Position numbers and translations under genes: made by a program. A DNA stretch of 58,955 nucleotides from positions 1-58,955 of the forward strand of contig CAKZUG010000069.1 of NCBI GenBank assembly GCA_937920545.1, in the 5' to 3' direction. The notes beneath the pieces are model-generated. The model saw only the letters and a program-made list of their open reading frames with translations. It made no database searches and was not told where the DNA came from. The DNA is from an uncultured Saccharophagus sp. (GTDB lineage: Bacteria; Pseudomonadota; Gammaproteobacteria; Pseudomonadales; Cellvibrionaceae). Of the stretch, positions 8,608-15,952 are shown one piece after another. Within the stretch, counting starts at the first letter, position 1. The number at the start of each line of letters is the position of its first letter.

Positions 8608-8963
8608 TTCGCAAGGCTCCTCTTCTACTCGTATTTTTACTGTTAGTTTCTTGTGCTCAACACCAAAAATATTCAGACGTATACGTAGAATATTTTCAGT
8701 CGGAAGACATTGGTGTATGCGGGCCATCCGATGTCAACTTGAATAACGGTGAAGCTAGTCAATTCTTTTCAAGATCGAAAAAGGTTGAGTATAGAGTAAT
8801 ACATGACCACTACAATGTAGCGCCATGTTATATAGAAGGAATACTTACACTTAATGGTAAAGTTTGTGACTGGAAAATCCAAGCTTCTTCCATTGGAAGC
8901 ATAAAATGTAACGACGAAACAAACTATTATGTTTGTGACTCTTGTGAGGATCTATTTAATTAA
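8598..8963 (+). CDS. Small cysteine-rich lipoprotein, candidate immunity partner of the amidase
   Basis: 121 aa with a type II signal peptide: KAPLLLVFLLLVSC, lipidated Cys predicted at residue 19, next residues AQH. The mature part has several Cys residues (CGPSD, CYIEG, VCDWK, IKCND, VCDSCEDLF) that could form periplasmic disulfides. No family recognised. The ATG lies inside the end of the amidase gene (10-nt overlap), which implies translational coupling. A hairpin follows at 8973-9016. Function is inferred only from position: periplasmic inhibitor of the amidase. It is not proline-rich like Rz1 spanins. Confidence 0.7.
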   Translation: MEIIRKAPLLLVFLLLVSCAQHQKYSDVYVEYFQSEDIGVCGPSDVNLNNGEASQFFSRSKKVEYRVIHDHYNVAPCYIEGILTLNGKVCDWKIQASSIGSIKCNDETNYYVCDSCEDLFN

Positions 8964-9309
8964 AATGGCGCTCTAAATGGGCACAAAAAATCCTGCGGAT
9001 TTTTCGGTCCATTTAGCTTGGTGTTCAGGCTATAGAAAAATTAATAATTATCGGATTTTAGCCTTATTTTCATAGCAAGTATTCGGTGATAGCCATATTT
9101 TTCACTTATATTCAACATAATATTTCATTTGTCAAATTTATGGGTGTCCTATTTTTTTTTGTTCCAATTCCTCCAGTTAATCTCGTAATGTAAAAGTCGG
9201 CAGGTTTAATATTGCTGGCTGGTTAGATACAATGATTGCCTGAGGTTTACTCCAAAGATATGTTTATTTAAATTTTATAGATACTCAATGATTTTCAAAA
9301 GGAAGAGAA
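8964..9309. other. Spacer between the two cassette halves
   Basis: Holds the nested hairpin at 8973-9016, then AT-rich sequence with another ATGGGTGTCC motif near 9141. No open frame of note. AGGAAGAG just upstream of 9310 serves the next gene. Confidence 0.4.
8973..9016 (+). terminator. Probable terminator after amidase-lipoprotein pair
   Basis: Nested stems: CTAAATGG/CCATTTAG outside and AAAAATCC-TGC-GGATTTTT inside, with a U-rich 3' arm, placed 10 bp after the lipoprotein stop. Confidence 0.55.
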
Positions 9310-10800
9310 ATGAATCAAAACGATCCAAACAGTATGTTAACTATAATCATTCTTCTCGCAGTAGTAATGCCATTATTTCTTGCTTTTATATTATGTTGGA
9401 AATTAAATAAAGCAAAAAAAAGTTTAGATGAGTCTAAAGCCAATATTGCCGATTTGCTTGTGGATAAGGCAGCGTTGACCGAAAAATTAGCGCCTATAGC
9501 TGATGTTGAGCGCGAAGTGATACGCTTGAAATCGCTATCAGAGTCTGATATGCAAGAAGCTCGACAGGCTTTACAAAAAGTCAAAGAGGAATCTGAAGAG
9601 GTTACGAGTAAAGGGTTGTTAGAATCAAAAATAATAATAGATAAAGCTAATCAGCAGGCGCAGGAAATTGCAGGGGCAGCGCTTGAGGCAAAAGCGAAAG
9701 CTGAGCAATATAGCGCTGCAATTAAGGCAATGAAAAATACAATTGAAGGTTATAAAGACGACTATATTATTCCTAACCATTCTGTTTTAGATGATTTAGC
9801 AGACGAATATAGCCATAAAGAGGCAGGTGAAAACCTCAAGCGTCAACGTAAACAAGTTAAAGATATGGTTAAGAAAAATCGTGCAGGAGAATGCGATTAC
9901 TCAGAAGCTAAGCGTCGATCTTATGCTATCCATTTTGCAGTTGACGCCTTTAATGGCAAGGTGGATTCTGCCTTAGCAAAAGTCAAACATGATAATTTTG
10001 GTAAAATTAAACAAGAGATAATAGATGCGTTTGCGCTGGTTAATCATAATGGTGAGCCTTTTCGTAATGCTCGTATTACACAAGAGTATTTAGACGTAAG
10101 GCTAGAAGAGCTAAAGTGGGCAGTGACTACCCATGAGTTACGTCAACAAGAGTTAGCCGAACAAAAAGAAATTCGTGATCAAATCCGCGAAGAAGAAAAA
10201 GCACAGAGAGAAATGAACAAGGCGATTAAAGAGGCTGAAAAAGAAGAGCGTTTATTGCAAAAAGCTTTAGAGAAAGCACGCAAAGAGTTAGCTGATTCAT
10301 CAGAAGAGCAAAAGCAACAGTATGAAGCTCAGTTAATTGAGCTAGAAGCGAAGTTAAGTGAAGCAGAAGAGAAAGGGCAGCGTGCTCTTTCTATGGCTCA
10401 GCAAACAAAGCGTGGTCATGTTTATATTATTAGTAATATTGGAAGTTTTGGTGAAGAGGTTTTTAAGGTCGGTATGACTCGTCGATTAGAGCCTTTAGAC
10501 CGTGTAAAAGAGCTAGGTGATGCTTCTGTACCATTTAGTTTTGATGTGCATGCAATGATATATAGTGATGATGCTCCTGCGCTAGAAAAATCGCTTCATC
10601 GAATACTCCATGATAAATCTGTTAATAAAATTAATGCGAGAAAGGAGTTTTTTCGATTGCCGCTTAGCGATATAAAAAAAGCAGTGTTAAGTGAGAATAC
10701 ACAAGATATACATTGGACATTAAAAGCTGAAGCAGCTGAATATCGTGAGTCTATGGCAATGTCTCATACAAAAGATAAGACATCAGTTAATGTGTTATAA
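9310..10800 (+). CDS. Membrane-anchored coiled-coil DUF4041/T5orf172 (GIY-YIG-like) protein
   Basis: 496 aa. Residues 10-30 form one transmembrane helix (IIILLAVVMPLFLAFILCW). A long coiled coil follows (to about 150), then a region like DUF4041 (about 150-290, with NHNGEPFRNARITQEYLDVRLEELKWAV), a second Glu/Lys-rich coiled coil, and from about 368 a T5orf172/MUG113 domain. That domain shows HVYIISN, EEVFKVGMTRR, RVKELGDASVPFSFDVHA and a conserved Glu in ALEKSLHRIL, consistent with a GIY-YIG-type nuclease fold. Proteins of this kind occur in prophages and defence islands; their role is poorly defined. AGGAAGAG ribosome site before the ATG. Its neighbour 173 bp on is a KAP NTPase. Confidence 0.85.
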   Translation: MNQNDPNSMLTIIILLAVVMPLFLAFILCWKLNKAKKSLDESKANIADLLVDKAALTEKLAPIADVEREVIRLKSLSESDMQEARQALQKVKEESEEVTSKGLLESKIIIDKANQQAQEIAGAALEAKAKAEQYSAAIKAMKNTIEGYKDDYIIPNHSVLDDLADEYSHKEAGENLKRQRKQVKDMVKKNRAGECDYSEAKRRSYAIHFAVDAFNGKVDSALAKVKHDNFGKIKQEIIDAFALVNHNGEPFRNARITQEYLDVRLEELKWAVTTHELRQQELAEQKEIRDQIREEEKAQREMNKAIKEAEKEERLLQKALEKARKELADSSEEQKQQYEAQLIELEAKLSEAEEKGQRALSMAQQTKRGHVYIISNIGSFGEEVFKVGMTRRLEPLDRVKELGDASVPFSFDVHAMIYSDDAPALEKSLHRILHDKSVNKINARKEFFRLPLSDIKKAVLSENTQDIHWTLKAEAAEYRESMAMSHTKDKTSVNVL

Positions 10801-10994
10801 AATAAACTTTTTTGGTGGCTCAAAGAAAAAAGTAATGCTTGGGATTTTTTTAATGTCTAGATAATGCTTATGAGTGGGTCTTTTGTAATTAAGGTTTTTT
10901 TAATAATAGATGGATATCTTGGCTATTAATAGTGTAGTAATTGTCAACAATTAAGTGAATGGTTAATTTATGAGTGAAGAGGCTTTATAACAAC

Positions 10995-12338
10995 ATGGAT
11001 ACTATTAAATCAATATTTAACGATAGAGACGAGTTTAAGCGTAAAGATATTGCTGTCAAAGTGAAATCGCTCTTGGAATCCGATATAGATATATCACCTT
11101 TGGTAATTGATGGCGGCTGGGGTACAGGTAAAACTGAATTTTGTCATAAGCTTATTAACCTCATGCGTTGCGATGATGCACATCATTTAATTTATATTGA
11201 TGCATTCAAGGCAGATAATGCTAATAATCCATTAATGACAATATTATCTGAAGTTATTAAAATATTACATGATCAAGAAAGTAAAAGCAGTTTTATGAAA
11301 AAGGCCATACCAGTTGTTCGTTATAGTTTTAAAGCATCGGCAAAAGCTGTTGTATCACATGTTTTAAAACAAGATTTCGCTGATGCAGTTGATGACTTTG
11401 ATAAAGAGATTCAAAAAAGTGCAGATAAAGTTATTGATGCCGCGGTTGAGTCAGTATTAAAAGATCATATCAAAGCAGAAGAAAGCTTGAGGGCATTACA
11501 ATCTTCATTGGAAGAAAAGGCAAGTTCTAAACCTATTATGCTTTTTGTTGATGAGTTAGATCGTTGTAGGCCAAATTTTGCTATTGATATGCTTGAGCTA
11601 ATAAAGCATGTCTTTGATGTTAAAGGTGTTGTCTTTGTGCTGGTAACCAACACGCAACAGTTAAAAGCCTCTGTTAATCATTGTTATGGCCACGCGGTTG
11701 ATGCTCGTCGCTATTTAGATAAATTTATTAAGTTCAGGTTTGAGCTGTCTCCTTATTCTAATAAAATCTCTAATTCGCCTATTTTAGCGTCAAAAAAGCA
11801 TTTTGTGATGCTTGCAAAAGATAGGGGGTGTCTACCAGACAGCCTCTTAAGCGATTCGCAGTTCAAAGAGGCTATTGATCATTTGATTAAACATCGCTCT
11901 ATTTCACTTAGAGAGATAGAAACTCTTATTTTGCATATTCAGATTGCACAAACTCTTTCTCATTCAGAGTTTTTTATCGAAAGAGCGGGGCCAGAGTATG
12001 CGTTGTTAAAACTAATCGGTGTAATGTTGGTTTGTTTTGAGCCTGAGTTATTAACGGCCATTAAACAAAATAGTGTCGATGCTGATGTGTTGGGTAGGTT
12101 TTTAGGTGTAGAAAGTATACCAGTGCTCGGCGGGACGATTAAACCTGCAATTATTAATGTGATAATGATTTTTATTGCTAAAGATTGTCATAAAAATACT
12201 AATAAATATATACCACAACAAGAGCAGGAACAGTATTGGAATGAGTATATGCGTTTTAAAAGTGTAGTTGATGCTTTTGATCCAGGTGAGGCTTTAAATT
12301 TGGTTATCCAAGCAGTAGACATAATATCCTTTAAGTGA
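10995..12338 (+). CDS. KAP-family P-loop NTPase
   Basis: 447 aa from the ATG at 10995; a GTG at 10974 would add seven residues, and AAGAGG sits 12 bases before the ATG. Walker A GGWGTGKT is near residues 40-47 and an extended Walker B, IMLFVDELDRCRP, near 181-193; both are typical of KAP (Kidins220/ARMS/PifA) ATPases. Many KAP proteins carry transmembrane helices between the Walker motifs; here that insert (FMKKAIPVVRYSFKASAKAV...) is amphipathic rather than clearly membrane-spanning. PifA of plasmid F, which excludes phage T7, belongs to this family. Likely partner of the preceding membrane protein; AT-rich like the rest of the cassette. Confidence 0.85.
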   Translation: MDTIKSIFNDRDEFKRKDIAVKVKSLLESDIDISPLVIDGGWGTGKTEFCHKLINLMRCDDAHHLIYIDAFKADNANNPLMTILSEVIKILHDQESKSSFMKKAIPVVRYSFKASAKAVVSHVLKQDFADAVDDFDKEIQKSADKVIDAAVESVLKDHIKAEESLRALQSSLEEKASSKPIMLFVDELDRCRPNFAIDMLELIKHVFDVKGVVFVLVTNTQQLKASVNHCYGHAVDARRYLDKFIKFRFELSPYSNKISNSPILASKKHFVMLAKDRGCLPDSLLSDSQFKEAIDHLIKHRSISLREIETLILHIQIAQTLSHSEFFIERAGPEYALLKLIGVMLVCFEPELLTAIKQNSVDADVLGRFLGVESIPVLGGTIKPAIINVIMIFIAKDCHKNTNKYIPQQEQEQYWNEYMRFKSVVDAFDPGEALNLVIQAVDIISFK

Positions 12339-12467
12339 TGAATAATGTATGAGTATGCAGTTTTTTGGCTAGTTTTATCAACATTGAAAAGTTGAGGCAG
12401 AAATCAGCAGAAGAAATGAGATCAGGACATCCATATTTTATTTTGCGGTCTGCGTCAGAACATATCA

Positions 12468-12548
12468 CCTCGGCATCACGAACACGCTGTAAATACTTCC
12501 CTGTAAGCTCTTGTCGGCTCCTGCCTCCAAAGGTTCGTGCTACCGAGG
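12468..12548 (+). repeat. Hairpin repeat unit A (right copy)
   Basis: Arms CCTCGGCATCACGAAC and GTTCGTGCTACCGAGG around the conserved core; two mismatches in the stem. Equivalent to 7204-7284. Confidence 0.8.
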
Positions 12549-12662
12549 TAATATCTTCTTTTGGATTTACCATATTGAAGAGTGATATGTGGACGTTTTT
12601 TCAAATGTATGTGACTATAAAATAAAATATGTTTGTTCTTCAAACCCGCAGAAAATGTATAA

Positions 12663-12766
12663 AAAACAGTGACGATGCTTATAGCAAACCATCGGAGGCA
12701 GGACGCCGACGTGAGCTTACAGGGAGGTATTTACAGCGTGTTTGATATAAGCATCGGCACTGTTTT
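12663..12766 (-). repeat. Hairpin repeat unit B (right copy, intact)
   Basis: Arms 12663-12682 and 12747-12766 pair at 19 of 20 positions (AAAACAGTG-A-CGATGCTTAT type) around a 64-nt core. The core is the reverse complement of the unit A core: it contains CTTACAGGGAGGTATTTACA and GGCAGGACGCC. Confidence 0.8.
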
Positions 12767-13021
12767 AGTGTGAGCTAGCACCCGCTTGTCGTATATTAAA
12801 AGCCTTTTTTAAATAGGCTAGGTTGGGTATAACTAATGAAAAATATGGTTGTCTCTTATTTCTCGATTTTCCCCGATTTTTTCCCTCGTTTTTTTCTTCG
12901 ATTGTTTCTTTAAGTGAAAAATTAAGCAAGAATCGTGTTGATGAAAAAGGGGTTTAAAACGCAGGCGGTCAGAAGCAGGAAGAAACAGGTAAGAGGCAAC
13001 AAACAGGCGGATGTTTTCATT

Positions 13022-13077
13022 GCTCAGTGTTTCACGTTTTTTTATCATCACAATATAAACGGCGTGAAACACTGAGC
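13022..13077. repeat. 15-bp perfect inverted repeat beyond lldD
   Basis: GCTCAGTGTTTCACG (13022-13036) and CGTGAAACACTGAGC (13063-13077), loop 26 nt. It lies 41 bp beyond the lldD stop and may serve as its terminator, though there is no U-run on that strand. Confidence 0.6.
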
Positions 13078-13118
13078 GCAAAAACTAAACGTGTTATCTA
13101 AAATATTAACTAAATATG

Positions 13119-14261
13119 CTAACCAAAAGTATCAACCAGTGAATCACGGCTGATGTCTGAAATGCTTTTTGTGCTGGTTAATGTCATGGCGACGCGCATT
13201 TCTTTTTCATAGAGGTCGATGAGGTTTTCGACGCCTTTTTGGCCTTCTGCTGCTAGTGCATAGATAAACGATCGGCCTAGCATGGTGCAATCCGCGCCTA
13301 GTGCAAGCATGCGTATGACGTCTAAACCGTTACGAATACCAGAGTCGGCTAATATTTTAATGTCGCCTTTTACTTTGTCGGCAATGCGTGGCAGCGCTTT
13401 CGCGGATGACATGACACCATCAAGTTGGCGGCCTCCGTGGTTAGATATCACGATACCGTCGGCACCAAAGCTGACGGCATCTTTAGCGTCGTCGGCATCT
13501 AAAATACCTTTAATAATCATCGGGCCATCCCAAAAATCACGAATCCATTCTAAATCTTTCCATGAGATAGACGGGTCGAAGTTATTGCCTAACCAGCCAA
13601 TGTAATCTTCAAGTTTGGTGGGGGAGCCGCGGTAGGTCGAAATATTACCTAGGTCGTGTGGTTTGCCCAGTAGGCCCACATCAAATGCCCATTGTGGGTG
13701 GCGCATTGATTGAAAGATACGCCTGAAGGCGGCGTTGTTTCCGCTCATGCCTGAATGCATATCACGGTAGCGCGCCCCAGGAATGGGCATGTCAACGGTA
13801 AAGACAAGTGTTGTCACGCCAGCTTCTTTAGCGCGCTCTAAAACGTTTTGCATAAAGCCACGGTCTTTTAACACATAAAGCTGAAACCACATTGGGCGGT
13901 TAATGGCTGGGGTCACTTCTTCAATTGGGCAAACCGACACGGTCGACATGGTAAAAGGAATGCCTTTTTTATCGGCTGCTTTGGCTGCTTGTACTTCACC
14001 GCGTCTGGCATACATGCCTGTTAAGCCAACAGGGGCCAGCACCATGGGTAGGTCGAGTTTTTCGCCAAACAATTCGGTGCTTAAGTCGAGTGTCGACATA
14101 TCATTGAGTACACGTTGCTTAAGCGCGATGGACTCTAAATCTTCTACATTTTGTTTCAGTGTGCGCTCACTGTATGAGCCACCATCAATATAATGGAATA
14201 AAAAAGGAGGGAGCTTGGCTTTCGCCGCTTTACGATAATCGGTTGGAGAGGAAATAATCAT
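13119..14261 (-). CDS. lldD: FMN-dependent L-lactate dehydrogenase
   Basis: 380 aa, alpha-hydroxy-acid oxidase family; oxidises L-lactate to pyruvate at the inner membrane and passes electrons to quinone. Family features: an N-terminal [24 protein letters not shown]-site segments [14 protein letters not shown] and FQLYVLKDR, substrate-binding [13 protein letters not shown], and the active-site [10 protein letters not shown] with His and Arg, followed by LADSGIRNG and [10 protein letters not shown]. Slightly shorter than E. coli LldD (396 aa). The usual partners (permease, GntR regulator, D-lactate dehydrogenase) are not adjacent. Other alpha-hydroxy acids cannot be excluded, but the overall match to LldD is strong. 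Confidence 0.9.
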   Translation of the reverse strand: MIISSPTDYRKAAKAKLPPFLFHYIDGGSYSERTLKQNVEDLESIALKQRVLNDMSTLDLSTELFGEKLDLPMVLAPVGLTGMYARRGEVQAAKAADKKGIPFTMSTVSVCPIEEVTPAINRPMWFQLYVLKDRGFMQNVLERAKEAGVTTLVFTVDMPIPGARYRDMHSGMSGNNAAFRRIFQSMRHPQWAFDVGLLGKPHDLGNISTYRGSPTKLEDYIGWLGNNFDPSISWKDLEWIRDFWDGPMIIKGILDADDAKDAVSFGADGIVISNHGGRQLDGVMSSAKALPRIADKVKGDIKILADSGIRNGLDVIRMLALGADCTMLGRSFIYALAAEGQKGVENLIDLYEKEMRVAMTLTSTKSISDISRDSLVDTFG

Positions 14262-14871
14262 TATTAGTACCTAGATAAAAAGCTAGCGCATGGAAACAGC
14301 GATAAAAAAGAAGGGTAGTTTACTGAAAATTCGCTTTAATGAGAAACGATCATCGGCGTATTGAGTGAAATTAGCAGAAAAAACCCTATAAAATGCAGGT
14401 TTTTATTGGCCATTTGGTGCGCTGCGCATAAATTGAAATTGCTCACTGAGTATTGCGTTATCGCATTGCATTATTGTACCGCATTGTTGTGCTGCATTAT
14501 TGTATTGAATTATTGCACCGCGTTAAGGTGCCGCCAAGAGTATGCTTGGCCATGCCAATGATACGTTTATTTTTTGTGTCAATATGAGCGTTTCGTGCAT
14601 TTAAAACAGCCTTGTTTGTTGTGTTGATTTGGGTTATTAGCGCAATCTTACGTGTGAATTTATGCTTTTTTACGTGCGTAGGCGCTAATGTAAATCGATG
14701 ATTTTGTATTTCATGCGGGTGGGGTATACTTGGCGGCATTTTTTGTACGTATAAGGTTGCTTGTTATGCCTTATGCCGCTTATGTGATTGTTTAATCGAG
14801 ATAAAACCGCCTTTATGGTTAGTACGCGCACTGTAGATAATACGAAGCCAGTTAACATTACGCCTCTGTCG
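14262..14871. other. Spacer before ribF
   Basis: About 600 bp, divergent promoter region of lldD and ribF. The clearest structure is the 13-bp tandem array at 14466-14517. In-frame codons from 14788 to 14871 could extend ribF upstream, but they are not conserved-looking. Confidence 0.4.
14466..14517. repeat. 13-bp imperfect tandem repeat (4 units)
   Basis: Units TTGCATTATTGTA, CCGCATTGTTGTG, CTGCATTATTGTA, TTGAATTATTGCA; a partial fifth begins CCGCG. Lies in the lldD-ribF spacer. Role unknown. Confidence 0.7.
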
Positions 14872-15945
14872 ATGCGTCGCTTTGTGTCGCCTACAGCTAA
14901 GCCACATAAAGGTGAGTTAGCTCAAGGCTGTGTCGCCACAATAGGTGCTTTTGATGGTGTGCATCGCGGGCATCAGGCGCTGTTAAAGCAGGTTGTCTCG
15001 TTATCAGAAGAGCATGAATTACGCGCTGTTGCCGTGATTTTTGAGCCGCAGCCTTACGAGTACTTTAGCCCCGATAACGCACCACCACGTTTAATGCGCC
15101 TGCGCGAAAAAGTATTGGCCTTGTTTGCCTCGGGTATGCATGAGGTTGTTTGTTTGCGGTTTAACCATGCTTTATGTGTGTTGCCGCCCGAGCAATTTAT
15201 TACGCAGGTATTGCGCGATACATTGGCTGTAAAGCGCCTTGTGGTTGGCGACGATTTTCGTTTTGGGCAGGCGCGTAAAGGCGATTTTGCCTTACTAAAC
15301 CGTATGGCCAGCACCTGTGGTTATTCGGTGATAGACACCCATACCCAGCATGATGATGTTTATGACACTGCAAGCAACCATGCGCTTGATCAGCATCAGA
15401 CAAGCAAAACCGCTGATGCAGATAGCACGGTTGATACAGATAGCATGGTTAATATAGATAACAGTACAGATACAAACGCCACGCGGATCAGCAGCACGCT
15501 TATAAGGCAGCTACTAGAGCAAGGCGAGCTTCGCCATGCGACGGCTATTTTAGGCAAGCCCTACGCATTAATAGGGCGTGTAGGTTACGGTAAGCAGTTG
15601 GGCCGCACCATTGGTTTTCCCACTGCGAATGTGCATTTGGGGCGTGCTCGCCCGGCACTCAGCGGGGTGTTTGCTGTGACCGTTACCACGGTAAATGCAA
15701 CGTATAACGCAGTTGCCAATATTGGAATGCGCCCCACATTAGGCGATATAGCCAAGCCGTTATTAGAGGCGCATATACTCGATGCGCCCAGCACGCTTAA
15801 TTTATATGGTCAATGCGTGACCGTTGCCTTCAAAGAAAAAATACGCAATGAACAAAAGTTTGATTCGCTTGCACAATTGCAAGCACAGATACAGCGCGAT
15901 ACCCAACAGGCGATAGCTTTTTTTAACCCAACTTTTAAAAACTGA
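14872..15945 (+). CDS. ribF: Bifunctional riboflavin kinase / FAD synthetase
   Basis: Makes FMN then FAD from riboflavin. The N-terminal nucleotidyltransferase shows [20 protein letters not shown] and [14 protein letters not shown]; the C-terminal kinase shows [22 protein letters not shown] and NIGMRPT. I chose the ATG at 14872 because it puts the FDGVHRG motif at the same distance from the start as in E. coli; TTG 14788 or ATG 14815 would add 28 or 19 residues. No clear ribosome site. Odd: about 40 low-complexity Asp/Thr/Asn-rich residues (around 168-205, [16 protein letters not shown]) are inserted before RISST. ileS starts 7 bp downstream. Confidence 0.93.
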   Translation: MRRFVSPTAKPHKGELAQGCVATIGAFDGVHRGHQALLKQVVSLSEEHELRAVAVIFEPQPYEYFSPDNAPPRLMRLREKVLALFASGMHEVVCLRFNHALCVLPPEQFITQVLRDTLAVKRLVVGDDFRFGQARKGDFALLNRMASTCGYSVIDTHTQHDDVYDTASNHALDQHQTSKTADADSTVDTDSMVNIDNSTDTNATRISSTLIRQLLEQGELRHATAILGKPYALIGRVGYGKQLGRTIGFPTANVHLGRARPALSGVFAVTVTTVNATYNAVANIGMRPTLGDIAKPLLEAHILDAPSTLNLYGQCVTVAFKEKIRNEQKFDSLAQLQAQIQRDTQQAIAFFNPTFKN

Positions 15946-15952
15946 TACTTCT

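Larger units (their letters stand above)
12445..12860 (+). repeat. Right copy of long direct repeat bracketing the cassette
   Basis: Partner of 7181-7600, same orientation, starts 5264 bp apart. It carries unit A (12468-12548) and an intact unit B (12663-12766). Copies of this length could recombine and delete or amplify the amidase/lipoprotein/T5orf172/KAP genes between them. Confidence 0.9.
12339..13118. other. Gene-free right flank of cassette
   Basis: 780 bp containing the right long direct repeat (12445-12860), a run of CCCCGATTTTTTCCC-like sequence (12869-12885) and a perfect 15-bp inverted repeat (13022-13077). The open frames here follow the repeats and carry no recognisable product. 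Confidence 0.5.

Noticed and set aside
12365-12625. Open frames across the right direct repeat on both strands
   Set aside because: They translate the repeat itself; the equivalent frames are broken in the left copy.
7181-12860. Direct repeats as CRISPR or as prophage attachment sites
   Set aside because: Repeats are only two, 420 bp long and not regularly spaced; no cas, integrase or phage structural genes are present.
12833-13081. 82-codon minus-strand frame between cassette and lldD
   Set aside because: Starts within the inverted repeat and is rich in Lys/Arg from AT-rich spacer; no similarity recognised.
14361-14561. 66-codon Cys/Leu-rich frame upstream of ribF
   Set aside because: Produced by the 13-bp tandem repeat; no ribosome site.
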